Source of the DNA: Arcticibacter eurypsychrophilus | Lineage (GTDB): Bacteria; Bacteroidota; Bacteroidia; Sphingobacteriales; Sphingobacteriaceae | Direction: 5' to 3' | Assembly: GCF_001730525.1 (NCBI RefSeq) | Contig: NZ_MDFN01000003.1 | Location: 62,001 to 126,000, forward strand | DNA length: 64,000 nucleotides | Part shown: piece after piece, positions 15,495 to 25,007 of the stretch | How positions within the stretch are numbered: position 1 is the stretch's first letter | Layout of the letters: each line of letters starts with the position of its first letter | Translations under genes and position numbers: made by a program | Notes under the pieces: generated by a model | Seen by the model: the letters and a program-made list of their open reading frames with translations, nothing else | The model's database searches: none | What the model was told of the DNA's origin: nothing

Positions 15495-17882
15495 TCATTC
15501 AAACTTCAGAATTTTCTTTTTACCCGAGTAACTTAAAACTTGTGTTGGCTTCATAGGCTCAGCCATTCCTACACCCTGTTTTCCATTAACCAAGGTGACA
15601 TTAAACAGTCGATTTTGTATCATACCCGAAAATGTACCTATCCGATCCTCAACAGTCAAATTTCTGGTTTTATCATTCCATTTGAAGGTTATAGTACTAA
15701 ACATCCCTTTCTCATAATTATAGTTGTCATTTTCATCTTCATAAAGAGTAAAAGATCCATCAGCTCCTGGATAAAGCCTTATCTCTAGATTTTTAAGGTC
15801 TTTCTCATTAGAATACTGTTGAAAAGGCCCCATCGGAATAATTGATCCTGCTTTAACATACAATGGAATTAAGTCGATTGGAACCGCCCTTTCAATTTCC
15901 TGTCCGCCCGATATTTTATTTCCGGTCCAGAAGTCATACCAATCATGACCTGCAGGAAGATATACTTTATGCAATTTAATCGTCTTAATATCCGTTTCCG
16001 TTACACCTCCTACCCTTTTAGTGTACATCGAATCAGTTACAGGAGCTACTAAAAGAGATTTTCCAAACATATACTGATTATCTATATTCACTACTTTCTT
16101 ATCCTCAGGAAAATCCATGAATAAAGCACGCATCATGGATGAAGAGCCAGACGTAACAGCCCATGCATTAGAATATATATATGGGAGGAATCGGTATCTT
16201 AAATTAATAATCTTCTCCTGAGCATCAAAAGCCCAATCGCCTTTTTTCCCAAATTGATAGATCTCACGGGGAGTAAATTCACCATGAGAGCGGAACATCG
16301 ATGTAAATGCTGCAAATTCCATCCATCTCACATAAAGCTCATGAAAAGCAGGGTCTTTCACTCCTTTGGGGTACTTTCCTCTGGGAAAGAACCCGCCGAT
16401 ATCACTATTCCAATAAGGGATCCCACTTAAAGATAAGTTTAAACCAGCAGAAATTTGATTGCGCAGCACATCCCATGTGGATTGCACATCACCCGACCAC
16501 GTCATTGTAGCATTACGCTGCTGTCCAACAAATGCCGAACGCGTTAAAATGAACACACGCTTATCCGAAGTAACGCTTCTTTGATTTTGATAAACACCAC
16601 CAGTAGATTGCAAAGGAAAAGCATTACGCACCTTTCTAAAACTTCCTAGCCAAGTCTTATTCTCGTCATCCGTAGACTTAGGTTTAAGTTGATCAGGTTC
16701 GGTCGCATCAAGCCACCAACCATCCATGCCAATAGACTGAATATTTTTATTCAAATACTTCCAGTAAATCTTACGTGCTTTTGGATTAAAAGCATCATAA
16801 ACTTGTACGTTTGGATTAATGGGCCAGGTGACGAAGTCAAACAACATATTGCCCTCTTTCATTTCATGGAAAATTTTTGTTTTATTTCCAAAAGATGGCC
16901 AGACAGAGATGATAATATGTGCATTCATTCCATGGATACTATCTACCATTGCCTTAGGATCAGGAAATGCAGGATTACCAAATTCGGTGGAATTCCATAA
17001 ACTTTCATCTATGCCCCAATATTGCCAGTCCTGCACCACCCCATCAAGAGGGATACCGAGTTCCCTATACTTTTTTACCACCTCTACCGTCTGATACTGG
17101 CTCTTATAGCGCTCTCTACTCTGCCAAAAACCAAATGCCCACCTTGGAAACATAGGCGCTTTGCCTGTCAAATGATGCAGTCCGGCAATTACCTGATCTG
17201 CATTTGCGCCAGCTATAAAGTAATAATCTGCACAATCACCAATTTCCGATTCAAAAGAAGCACCCTCTTTATTATCATCAAAATTCGTTGTAGAGTAATT
17301 ATCCCAAAACAATCCATACCCCTTTATAGAGTGAAGAAAAGGAATAGCAATTTCCATATTACTCTGCTTCAGTTTAACCGACTTGTTCCGATAATTCATC
17401 ACCCCCTTCTGATGCTGTCCCATGCCATAAATAGCTTCATCCTGATCGAGTTCAAAAGATTGACGTACCTTATAAGTTTGAACTTCTGAATCACGTACTG
17501 GCGTAAATTGTGTTCCTGATTCCTTTTCCCTCACCAGCTCCTTCCCGTTCTTACTAAAAAACACGACCTGTCCTGTTTTCAAATTAAGTTCTGACCTGAC
17601 GGACGAGCTAGTTAAAGATAAAATAGAACCACTTTGATGTACTTTTAATAGAACGTTTTGGGGTGTTTCAATTACTGAAAGACTCTTTTTCGTATAAGTA
17701 CTCCCTGTTGGATACTTTAACACGCGTATGATAGCAGGACTAAAAAACTGCAATTCAACCTTAAATGAATCAATGTTTGCTATTATTCCTGCTGCTGTTC
17801 TTTTGTAATCTTGACCAATAGCGCCCTTAAACAATAATGCAAATGATGCTATTAGCACCACACTTCTTCTCTTAATTTTCAT
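15495..17882 (-). CDS. Glycoside hydrolase family 31 (alpha-glucosidase/alpha-xylosidase type)
   Basis: This 795-residue secreted enzyme has a signal peptide (residues 1-23, cleavage near AIGQ). An N-terminal beta-sandwich (about 25-240) precedes the GH31 (beta/alpha)8 barrel, with nucleophile Asp392 (DGWWLDATEPD) and acid/base Asp465 (TWSGDVQSTWD), and then C-terminal beta domains. GH31 enzymes release alpha-linked glucose or xylose from non-reducing ends. The sequence looks closer to alpha-xylosidase/oligosaccharide enzymes than to sucrase types, but the substrate is inferred only. It is the last gene of the PUL, 84 bases after SusD, from which it is separated by a hairpin. It is the only hydrolase in this locus. 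Confidence 0.9.
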   Translation of the reverse strand: MKIKRRSVVLIASFALLFKGAIGQDYKRTAAGIIANIDSFKVELQFFSPAIIRVLKYPTGSTYTKKSLSVIETPQNVLLKVHQSGSILSLTSSSVRSELNLKTGQVVFFSKNGKELVREKESGTQFTPVRDSEVQTYKVRQSFELDQDEAIYGMGQHQKGVMNYRNKSVKLKQSNMEIAIPFLHSIKGYGLFWDNYSTTNFDDNKEGASFESEIGDCADYYFIAGANADQVIAGLHHLTGKAPMFPRWAFGFWQSRERYKSQYQTVEVVKKYRELGIPLDGVVQDWQYWGIDESLWNSTEFGNPAFPDPKAMVDSIHGMNAHIIISVWPSFGNKTKIFHEMKEGNMLFDFVTWPINPNVQVYDAFNPKARKIYWKYLNKNIQSIGMDGWWLDATEPDQLKPKSTDDENKTWLGSFRKVRNAFPLQSTGGVYQNQRSVTSDKRVFILTRSAFVGQQRNATMTWSGDVQSTWDVLRNQISAGLNLSLSGIPYWNSDIGGFFPRGKYPKGVKDPAFHELYVRWMEFAAFTSMFRSHGEFTPREIYQFGKKGDWAFDAQEKIINLRYRFLPYIYSNAWAVTSGSSSMMRALFMDFPEDKKVVNIDNQYMFGKSLLVAPVTDSMYTKRVGGVTETDIKTIKLHKVYLPAGHDWYDFWTGNKISGGQEIERAVPIDLIPLYVKAGSIIPMGPFQQYSNEKDLKNLEIRLYPGADGSFTLYEDENDNYNYEKGMFSTITFKWNDKTRNLTVEDRIGTFSGMIQNRLFNVTLVNGKQGVGMAEPMKPTQVLSYSGKKKILKFE

Positions 17883-17909
17883 TTAATAATTACGTTAGCA
17901 ATAATATTA

Positions 17910-17948
17910 AAACATCAGGACCGAAGCATTAAATCAATCCTGATGTTT
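17910..17948 (-). terminator. Hairpin between susD and the GH31 gene
   Basis: AAACATCAGGA (17910-17920) and TCCTGATGTTT (17938-17948) are perfectly complementary (11 bp, 17-nt loop) in the 84-base gap. It could be a partial terminator or an RNA-stabilising hairpin that sets GH31 expression below that of SusC/SusD. The T-run on the minus strand is short (TTTT). Confidence 0.5.
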
Positions 17949-17966
17949 ATAAATCATCTGACAATA

Positions 17967-19610
17967 TTAATAACCGGGATTCTGCACCAGATTATTGTTT
18001 TTTTCTATTTCTGTTCTTGGTATCGGGAATAATATTTTATTTACATTGTTAGTAGCCGTATGGGAAAGCCACGATTTCTTTGTAAAAGCACCAAAACGAA
18101 TCATATCAGTACGCCTATGTCCCTCTTGATCGAATTCCCATCCCAATTCATCCAGAAATCTGCCATATTGAATATCTGCTCCACCCTCGGTTGTAAACTG
18201 ATTATTCACTTGATCCTGAAGCCCATACAGATAAGAGCTACCTTGTTGCAATTGCGTTCCAGTAACAACTGCCTTTGCAGGGTTAGAATTAAAGTCCCGT
18301 TGTCTCACCTGAGTAACGATAGTTGCAGCTGCATCCGGCTGACCATCCCGAAGAAGACATTCAGCCTTCATCATCAGTACACCAGCGTACCGATAGATAG
18401 GATAGTCATTACTCAACCTATTCGTTGCTCCCATTGCTATTTCAAACTTATTTAAGCGCAAGCCATGTACAGACTCTCCTTTCTCTAGTCCGGGTAATTC
18501 ATTAACAAAGATCAATGGCTTACCTGTAAAGTCGCCCTGAGCTACATATAGCTTCGTACCTGTTGATGTATACTGCTGCCCTTTAATCCAGTTATTCTGG
18601 TACCTCGCATCGGTTTGATCGAATGTGTTGATAAATTGAGGTATTGCGCACATACCACCCCATGGTGTATTCAGAAGATTATAAGTAGCCTGATTCTCTT
18701 GCTGTAAGGTTTGCATGTGGAGGTCAAATGCATTCCAGTTATCGGTATAATCCTCATCCATTGGTAAAGCAAAGATGATTTCCTTTGAGTTCTGGTTTTC
18801 AGTAATAAATACACTCTTCTGATTTGTTTCCAGAATATATCCTGCACCTGAATTAATTACAGCATTACAAGCATCTATACATTCGGTCCATTTAGGAGTT
18901 CCGGTATACACACCTGCGTTAAGGTACATTTTTGCCAGCAGCGTATACGCTGCCCACTTATTAAATTTTCCATAAGTAGCCAGGTTATTTTCAGAACTTA
19001 ACAGCGGAATATTATCTATAATTTCCTTAACAATAAAATTATATACTTCCAGACGGGAATTCTGTTCAGGCAAGAAGCCCTGTGGCAGGTCAAACTGCGT
19101 AACAATCGGAACATTGCCGAAAAAGTCACATAAAACAGCATAGTAGGATGCACGAAGTACCTTTAACTCAGCAAGGGTAGCTTCCTTTCCCTCTGTAACC
19201 GGAATAAGATTTGACTCTATCTGATAAATAATCCGATTGCAATTTGTGATACCTGCATAGGTCCTGCTCCAGGTATTTCTAACGATTTCATCATCTGTTG
19301 TCCAGGTATGCTTGTGAAGCCTTTGATATACGCCGTCATCAAACCAGCCCCATGGCCTTTTAGGTATAACAAGCTGATCTCCTGTTATTTCCTGAGCCCG
19401 CCATAACCCGTTCCAGTCCAGCAAGATAAAACGCCACTGTGAATATCCTGCACCTACTAATGCCGACAGATCATCAGAAGTAGGATTGAACTTAGTGGAT
19501 ATAATAGTTGTATATGGATCATCTTTTAATTTCGTACAGGAGGCTATGGTTAGTATCGAAACAAAAATTGAGATAACCAGATATTTGTTTTTTAAGTTTT
19601 TCATAATCAT
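17967..19610 (-). CDS. SusD/RagB family outer-membrane glycan-binding lipoprotein
   Basis: This 547-residue protein has a lipoprotein signal with lipobox TIASC (Cys25), then the alpha-helical TPR-type SusD fold. Family marks include the N-terminal DDPYTT stretch, WSRTYAGITNCNRII, LRASYYAVLCDFFGNVP and the end PIPRTEIEKNNNLVQNPGY. SusD-like proteins form the lid of the SusC pore and bind the glycan at the cell surface. The stop of SusC is 11 bases upstream, as usual for the pair. GH31 follows. The ligand cannot be read from the sequence. Confidence 0.95.
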   Translation of the reverse strand: MIMKNLKNKYLVISIFVSILTIASCTKLKDDPYTTIISTKFNPTSDDLSALVGAGYSQWRFILLDWNGLWRAQEITGDQLVIPKRPWGWFDDGVYQRLHKHTWTTDDEIVRNTWSRTYAGITNCNRIIYQIESNLIPVTEGKEATLAELKVLRASYYAVLCDFFGNVPIVTQFDLPQGFLPEQNSRLEVYNFIVKEIIDNIPLLSSENNLATYGKFNKWAAYTLLAKMYLNAGVYTGTPKWTECIDACNAVINSGAGYILETNQKSVFITENQNSKEIIFALPMDEDYTDNWNAFDLHMQTLQQENQATYNLLNTPWGGMCAIPQFINTFDQTDARYQNNWIKGQQYTSTGTKLYVAQGDFTGKPLIFVNELPGLEKGESVHGLRLNKFEIAMGATNRLSNDYPIYRYAGVLMMKAECLLRDGQPDAAATIVTQVRQRDFNSNPAKAVVTGTQLQQGSSYLYGLQDQVNNQFTTEGGADIQYGRFLDELGWEFDQEGHRRTDMIRFGAFTKKSWLSHTATNNVNKILFPIPRTEIEKNNNLVQNPGY

Positions 19611-19621
19611 GCTTTCAATTA

Positions 19622-22600
19622 TTAAAAATTCAGATTAACGCCCAACGTAAAGGTGCGGGTAGTAGGGTATTTATCCCGATCATCTAATCCTGGATTCAGT
19701 CCTATTCTGTTTACTTCAGGATCCAAACCGCTATACTTCGTGATGGTAAGTGTATTTAAAGAAGACACATAGATCCGGGCTCCTTTTATATAATTGGATT
19801 TGATGTTATTAAAGTTGTATCCCAAAGTAATGTTATCCACCTTCCAAAAATCTCCATTCTCAACATAGTAACTGTTGAATTCAAGTGCCGGAACATCCAG
19901 GACTGTTTTTCCGAATACAGGTTCATAAGCTGATTTAAGTATATTATAGTTCTCTACAGCTGGATTTTCCATGTACATTCTTTGTGAATTGATAATCTGA
20001 TAATCGAACGCTCCTCTCATCGTTATGCTCAAATCAAATGCCTTGTATGAAAAGTTATTATTCCAACCGGCATAATACTTTGGAAGTCCATTGCCAATTA
20101 CCTTCTTATCTTCAAAGCTGTGAGCAAGCTGATCATAGGCAACAGGTTCCCCATCTCTACCTTCATAGATCCATTTTCCATTGTCATCAATATCGATCAC
20201 TTTATAGCCATAAAAATCACCAATACTCTTACCAATAAACACTATATTGGTAAAGGTTTGTATGGGTATCCCCGCAAACCCTGTTGTGAAATAGTTAGTT
20301 GTAGTTTGATAAAGATCATTTGACAGACTAACTAGTTTGTTCGTATTTGTGGAAAAATTAAAACTTGTATTCCAGATAAAATCCTTCTTTTTTACCGGAA
20401 CAAAGTTGAGCATAACTTCCAGGCCTTTATTCTCCATCTTGCCTACGTTAGCCTGAGTTTCGTTATATAAGTTGGGTGGACTTGGAACCTGATAATTGTA
20501 AAGCAAGTCTTTGATCTGCCGATTGTATACATCTATATTACCGCTGATTCTTCCCCTTAGTATACTAAAATCAAGTCCAATATTTGCCTCATGTTTTTCC
20601 TCCCACCTGATAAAAGGATTCGCATTTGTGGCCGGCCCTAATATTCTTATCCACTTGCCATTTGAATACACGTAGTTGCCGTAACCTAATAGTGGCTGAC
20701 TAAGAAAACCTGCCAATGGAGGATTACCTGTTATTCCATAACCAGCACGAAGTTTTATATCATCAAATAAGGTCTGATTTTTCATAAAGTTTTCATTGGT
20801 TACTCTCCAGCCACCAGAAACGGCCCAAAAACTACCCCAAGGACTATTTGAACCATATAGTTGACTGGCGCCCTCATGTCTTAAACTCGCCAGCAACAAG
20901 TATTTATCTTTATAACTATAGTTCACTCTACCAAAAAAGCTAATCAGGTTAGTTTCCGATTTATTACTACTTATTACAGCTTTACTATCCTTGATCCCCT
21001 CACCCAAGCCTATATTGTTATATCCGAATAGATCAGATGGAAAATCCTGATTTTGGGAATACATACTGGTTGAAAGATTTTCCTGATAACCGTAACCGCC
21101 TAAAAGCACAAAACGATGATCTTTAATAGATTTGGAATACTCAGCCGTTAGTTCCGCTAAACGATCAATACTTAAGTCTGAGCCTACTGAAGCGAAGCCA
21201 TTCAAACTACTTTTAATGGTAGAGATATGCTTTTTAGTTTCGGAGTACCCATTGTTTGAATTGTATCTCGAATAGGAAAAAAGGGCTGACACCTTTAAAT
21301 CACTAATAGGCCTGTAGGTAATTGTTCCATTCATCCTGGAGTTTACGTTTTTTGATTCCCCATCACTTTCATATAGAAGAGCCATTGGGTTTTCATAATC
21401 AAAATTCCCTACATTTTCATAGAAGTCACCGTCCTCCTTGTACACGGCCTCTGTAGGATTCCTGATGACTGTCTGCCTGTAGATCCAGCCATTGAAACTG
21501 TCGCCCCTAAAGCTGTTTCCATTATAGTTCCGTAGATAATTGTTTGTTTGATTCAGAATTCCAATGTTAAATTTTAACTTATCATTCCAAATACTATGGT
21601 TTACATCAATCCTTCCGGTGAAGGTAGTATTATCACTTTTCCTGAAAATACCCTGCAATGCACGATAGTTTCCGGAAGCTAAATAATTTGTGGTACTATT
21701 CCCTCCCCTGATGGTTAAATTATGAACCTGTGAAAGCGGCTGACGAGTCACCTCCTTTAACCAATCGGTATTATTACCTGAATCCCATTCAGCTCCTCTT
21801 GTACCCGCAGCAATCTGGTCGCGATAATCTTGTGCAGTAAGTAAATCCAGTTTATTAGCTATGACCTGTGTGCTGGTATAACCACTATAATCTACATTAT
21901 TCGTAAAGATTCCTTTAGCTCTTTTCGTTGTAATAATGATCACACCATTGGATCCCCTTACTCCATAAATGGCGGCAGCAGAACCATCCTTCAGTACATC
22001 TATTGATTCAATGTCTTCAGGAGCAACCGTTTTCAGATCTCCAGGGATACCGTCAATCAGAACCAAAGGATTTGAGTTTGCACCAAACAAAGTCGTGTTT
22101 CCTCGTAGTAAGATCTGTGTACTCCCTGTTGGGTTACCACTTGGAGAGCCAACAGACAAGCCTGCTACCTTACCTTGTAACAGTTGACCGGCATCCTGTA
22201 CCGGACCTTTTACAAAATTCTCGGCTTTAACTGTAGTAACGGCACTGGTTACATCGGCTCGTCTTTGTGTTCCATACCCAATAACAACAACCTCTTCCAA
22301 ATTCTTAATATTTTCAATCATCGTGACATCAACAGTTGTTCTATTCCGCACAAGCACTTCCTGCGTTTCAAAGCCCAGATAAGAAAACAGTAGCGTCTGT
22401 GATCCATCATTCAAGGATATCGAATACTGTCCCTGCGAATTAGTAGATCCCCCCGTTGAACCATTCTTTACCTTTATACTTACGCCTGCCAATGGTTCAC
22501 CTGCTCTGGAGACAACTTTCCCCCGTACTACCATATCCTGTATTACATTGCCAATAGATGTCTCCTTTAAAATTTCAGTTTGTTCATCTTTTTCGAACAC

Positions 22601-22951
22601 AATTATTTTATTGTTTTGCTCCAGATAGCTAAGCTTAGTATTGCTGAAAATTTCATTCAATACTGTCACCAATGGTTTATCGGATGCCGTAAAAGAAATA
22701 TTTGTGTATGAAGCTATTGACTGTGTATTATACACAAACCGATAACCACTTTTCTTTTCCAAATAACTTAATACGTCTTTAAGAGATTTATTCTTGACTT
22801 TTAGATCAATCCGTACTTCATTTAGAGTTTGACCAGATGAATTGTCTGCCATCAGCACCTGGGTACTGATGAGGAGTAAAAATATAAATTGAAAGCTTAT
22901 TCTCAATACTTTAAGAATGATAGGAAAATAGTATCGGGTATATTTTTTCAT
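19622..22951 (-). CDS. SusC/RagA family TonB-dependent outer-membrane transporter
   Basis: This 1109-residue protein has, in order: a signal peptide (to about 40), an STN/secretin-like domain (about 45-105), a CarboxypepD-regulatory-like beta domain (about 140-225), a segment with VVIGYGTQ, the plug (to about 345, with GVRGSNGVIIITTKR) and a 22-strand-type barrel ending in an aromatic residue (GVNLNF). The STN domain marks transducing SusC proteins that signal to an anti-sigma factor, and a FecR gene and an ECF sigma gene lie directly upstream. Its role is import of oligosaccharides across the outer membrane with SusD. Confidence 0.96.
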   Translation of the reverse strand: MKKYTRYYFPIILKVLRISFQFIFLLLISTQVLMADNSSGQTLNEVRIDLKVKNKSLKDVLSYLEKKSGYRFVYNTQSIASYTNISFTASDKPLVTVLNEIFSNTKLSYLEQNNKIIVFEKDEQTEILKETSIGNVIQDMVVRGKVVSRAGEPLAGVSIKVKNGSTGGSTNSQGQYSISLNDGSQTLLFSYLGFETQEVLVRNRTTVDVTMIENIKNLEEVVVIGYGTQRRADVTSAVTTVKAENFVKGPVQDAGQLLQGKVAGLSVGSPSGNPTGSTQILLRGNTTLFGANSNPLVLIDGIPGDLKTVAPEDIESIDVLKDGSAAAIYGVRGSNGVIIITTKRAKGIFTNNVDYSGYTSTQVIANKLDLLTAQDYRDQIAAGTRGAEWDSGNNTDWLKEVTRQPLSQVHNLTIRGGNSTTNYLASGNYRALQGIFRKSDNTTFTGRIDVNHSIWNDKLKFNIGILNQTNNYLRNYNGNSFRGDSFNGWIYRQTVIRNPTEAVYKEDGDFYENVGNFDYENPMALLYESDGESKNVNSRMNGTITYRPISDLKVSALFSYSRYNSNNGYSETKKHISTIKSSLNGFASVGSDLSIDRLAELTAEYSKSIKDHRFVLLGGYGYQENLSTSMYSQNQDFPSDLFGYNNIGLGEGIKDSKAVISSNKSETNLISFFGRVNYSYKDKYLLLASLRHEGASQLYGSNSPWGSFWAVSGGWRVTNENFMKNQTLFDDIKLRAGYGITGNPPLAGFLSQPLLGYGNYVYSNGKWIRILGPATNANPFIRWEEKHEANIGLDFSILRGRISGNIDVYNRQIKDLLYNYQVPSPPNLYNETQANVGKMENKGLEVMLNFVPVKKKDFIWNTSFNFSTNTNKLVSLSNDLYQTTTNYFTTGFAGIPIQTFTNIVFIGKSIGDFYGYKVIDIDDNGKWIYEGRDGEPVAYDQLAHSFEDKKVIGNGLPKYYAGWNNNFSYKAFDLSITMRGAFDYQIINSQRMYMENPAVENYNILKSAYEPVFGKTVLDVPALEFNSYYVENGDFWKVDNITLGYNFNNIKSNYIKGARIYVSSLNTLTITKYSGLDPEVNRIGLNPGLDDRDKYPTTRTFTLGVNLNF

Positions 22952-22978
22952 ACCTTTGAATGTTTTTTGGTTAATAAT

Positions 22979-23077
22979 TTAGTTAGTTAGTCCAGAAAAT
23001 AGGGTCAGCAATAAATCACTGATTTTTAACATTTTCACCGGCATGATTTGCAGATCCTGCCGGTTTTTTTTGTTCAT
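22979..23077 (-). other. Possible 32-codon leader ORF between fecR and susC
   Basis: An ATG at 23077 opens a frame of 32 codons that begins MNKKNRQDL, ends in a hydrophobic stretch (DLLLTLFSG) and stops 27 bases before the susC start. I recognise no family. It overlaps the 7-bp hairpin described separately. It may be a leader peptide or chance. Confidence 0.2.
23037..23071. terminator. GC-rich hairpin in the fecR-susC gap
   Basis: ACCGGCA (23037-23043) and TGCCGGT (23058-23064) form a GC-rich 7-bp stem with a 14-nt loop. The T-run (23064-23071) follows on the plus strand, where no gene ends nearby; on the transcribed minus strand the hairpin is preceded by an A-run instead. It could reduce readthrough from the sigma/anti-sigma genes into susC. 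Confidence 0.4.
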
Positions 23078-23106
23078 ACATATGTTTGGGTTTTAGTTTA
23101 TACCAG

Positions 23107-24075
23107 TTATTTCCTGTTTCTGAAACAGATCTCCTTTCCTTTCATTGAGTAAGTTAGTTTGTTAACTTTTGCGATTGCAAACAGAATTTCCTTTAAAGAA
23201 TCATTAGCAGTAAAACTTGCTTTAAGGCGAAGTTTTTTTATTCCTATATCGGCGAATAAGATATGTACATCATACTTGTTCTGTAACATAAAAGCCACAT
23301 CATCAAGGCAGTCATCATCAAAATAAAGTTTCCCTTCCATCCATGAAACTCCATCCAACGTGTTCAATGACAGTTTTTTAATTTCTCCGCTTTTCCGATT
23401 GTAAACAGCTTGTTGTCCCGGAGTAAGCATAGCTAATTCATTTGTAACTTTCGATCCCTTCACAGAAACCTTTCCCCTTTGCACGGTCACTTCAATAGAC
23501 GCAAGTTTTTTATAAGATTTAACATTGAACATCGTTCCCAAAACTTGTGTGCATGTTTCTCCCGCATGGACAAGAAATGGTTTGTCCTTATTATGAGCCA
23601 CATCAAAAAGTGCTTCACCTTCCATTAGAATGACCTCTCTTTTATTTCTGTTGAAAACTGTAGGGTATTTGAACCGGGTACCTGAATTAAGAAAAACCTT
23701 TGTTCCGTCACTTAAAATTACTTTCGCTTTTCTTCCCAGGGGAACATTAACCTCAGCATACCGTACAGGATCTAATAAATCTATAATATTGTCCCTCTTG
23801 AAATAGATTAAAAAAGAAGCACTTAAAGCAATAATAAAAATTGCAGCTATCTTAAGAAATCGCCAAGCCTGTAGATTACTTTCCGCTTTGTTAATTCCAT
23901 TATTTATTCCAACACTTAATTTATTTTCTAACCGACGAATTTCATGATCAGAACCTTTCCAGTCACCATTCTCTGACAGACTTTTAAACCATATCTCCAA
24001 AGACTTCTTTTCCTCCGGAGTACATTGATTTTTTTCATGTTTATTCAAAAGAAGAGACAGTTCTTTTTCGTTCAT
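23107..24075 (-). CDS. FecR-type anti-sigma factor
   Basis: This 322-residue inner-membrane protein has a cytoplasmic N-terminal sigma-binding region (about 1-70), one membrane segment (about 72-92) and a periplasmic FecR domain, with LGRKAKVILSDGTKVFLNSGT and the DVAHNKDKPFLVHAGE stretch, followed by the C-terminal STN-like domain that contacts the N-terminus of SusC. Ligand binding by the SusC STN domain is relayed through it to free the ECF sigma factor. It lies 109 bases after the sigma gene and 155 before susC, the usual order. Confidence 0.94.
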   Translation of the reverse strand: MNEKELSLLLNKHEKNQCTPEEKKSLEIWFKSLSENGDWKGSDHEIRRLENKLSVGINNGINKAESNLQAWRFLKIAAIFIIALSASFLIYFKRDNIIDLLDPVRYAEVNVPLGRKAKVILSDGTKVFLNSGTRFKYPTVFNRNKREVILMEGEALFDVAHNKDKPFLVHAGETCTQVLGTMFNVKSYKKLASIEVTVQRGKVSVKGSKVTNELAMLTPGQQAVYNRKSGEIKKLSLNTLDGVSWMEGKLYFDDDCLDDVAFMLQNKYDVHILFADIGIKKLRLKASFTANDSLKEILFAIAKVNKLTYSMKGKEICFRNRK

Positions 24076-24184
24076 CTTAATCTATATCCAGGCTTAGATG
24101 GACTGGTAGTATCCGAAAAAGTAAAAAATTTTTAACTACTTGATTATCAAATAAATAATTTTACATCCAAATCAAAAGAAAAGA

Positions 24185-24793
24185 TCAATCTAAAAACCCG
24201 CTCCCGCAGAACAATAGGAATAGTAGCAGAAAATGAGTAAATATATGTTCTTCTTTAATTCTAAGGCGCAACTGTTTTAAAGCTTTATAAATCTGTTTTT
24301 TAACTGTTTTATCAGATATATGCAGCCGCTCGGAGATTTCTTTATGAGAAAGGTTCTCATCCCGGCTTAAAACAAATACTTGCTTCATCTTTTTGGGCAA
24401 ATCATTAATTTCTTTTTGAAGGAAACAATTAAGCTCTTTTGCGTCGTGGTCTTCTTCAACTGTTGCATAGCCGACCTGAGCAAACTTCACAAAGTCACAT
24501 TGAAACCTGTTCTTTTTTGTTCGGTTATTTATATAGGTATAGCCCTTAAAATGAACCGCAGCAAATAAATAGGGAGCCAATGATTCCATTTCAGGTATTT
24601 GCCTCCTGCGAATCCAGATAGATATAAAAATATCCTGTAAGATATCCAATGCATCATCCTCATTCTGTATGGCTTTAACAAGATATATAAAAAGCCGCTC
24701 CCAATACCTTTTAAACAACAGATCAAAAGCTGATCTTTCATCCTGTTTAATATATAGTAACAATTCAGCATCAGAGGAGAATTCAGTATACAT
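24185..24793 (-). CDS. ECF RNA polymerase sigma factor, SusC/FecR-linked type
   Basis: This 202-residue sigma-70 family protein has region 2 near residues 22-95 (AFDLLFKRYWERLF and DALDILQDIFISIW) and region 4 near 125-180 (LPKKMKQVFVLSRDENLSHKEISERL). It ends in a hydrophobic tail (HFLLLFLLFCGSGFLD), often seen in PUL-linked ECF factors of Bacteroidota. It would direct transcription of the downstream susC, susD and GH31 genes when released by FecR. It is the first gene of the locus. Confidence 0.94.
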   Translation of the reverse strand: MYTEFSSDAELLLYIKQDERSAFDLLFKRYWERLFIYLVKAIQNEDDALDILQDIFISIWIRRRQIPEMESLAPYLFAAVHFKGYTYINNRTKKNRFQCDFVKFAQVGYATVEEDHDAKELNCFLQKEINDLPKKMKQVFVLSRDENLSHKEISERLHISDKTVKKQIYKALKQLRLRIKEEHIFTHFLLLFLLFCGSGFLD

Positions 24794-24928
24794 TTTACGG
24801 CCTATTAGGTTAGATTAGACAAACTTTAAAAAAATTCAGGTGTAATTGGTTATTACAAAAGCAAACATAAATGCTCTCTTAAATGTCTAATTTACAATTA
24901 ATTTTTATAATATCTAATTTTAGGCAAT

Positions 24929-24966
24929 AATAAAAAGCATCTGTGGTTAGACAAATGCTTTTTATT
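24929..24966. terminator. Bidirectional terminator hairpin
   Basis: AATAAAAAGCAT (24929-24940) and ATGCTTTTTATT (24955-24966) form a perfect 12-bp stem with a 14-nt loop and T-runs on either strand. It lies between the end of the oxidoreductase gene (25008) and the start of the sigma gene (24793), so it would end the oxidoreductase transcript and isolate the PUL. No other feature is visible in 24794-25007. Confidence 0.75.
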
Positions 24967-25007
24967 GAATTTCCATTAAAGTTTTCAGAATGAGTTCTAA
25001 AAAGATC

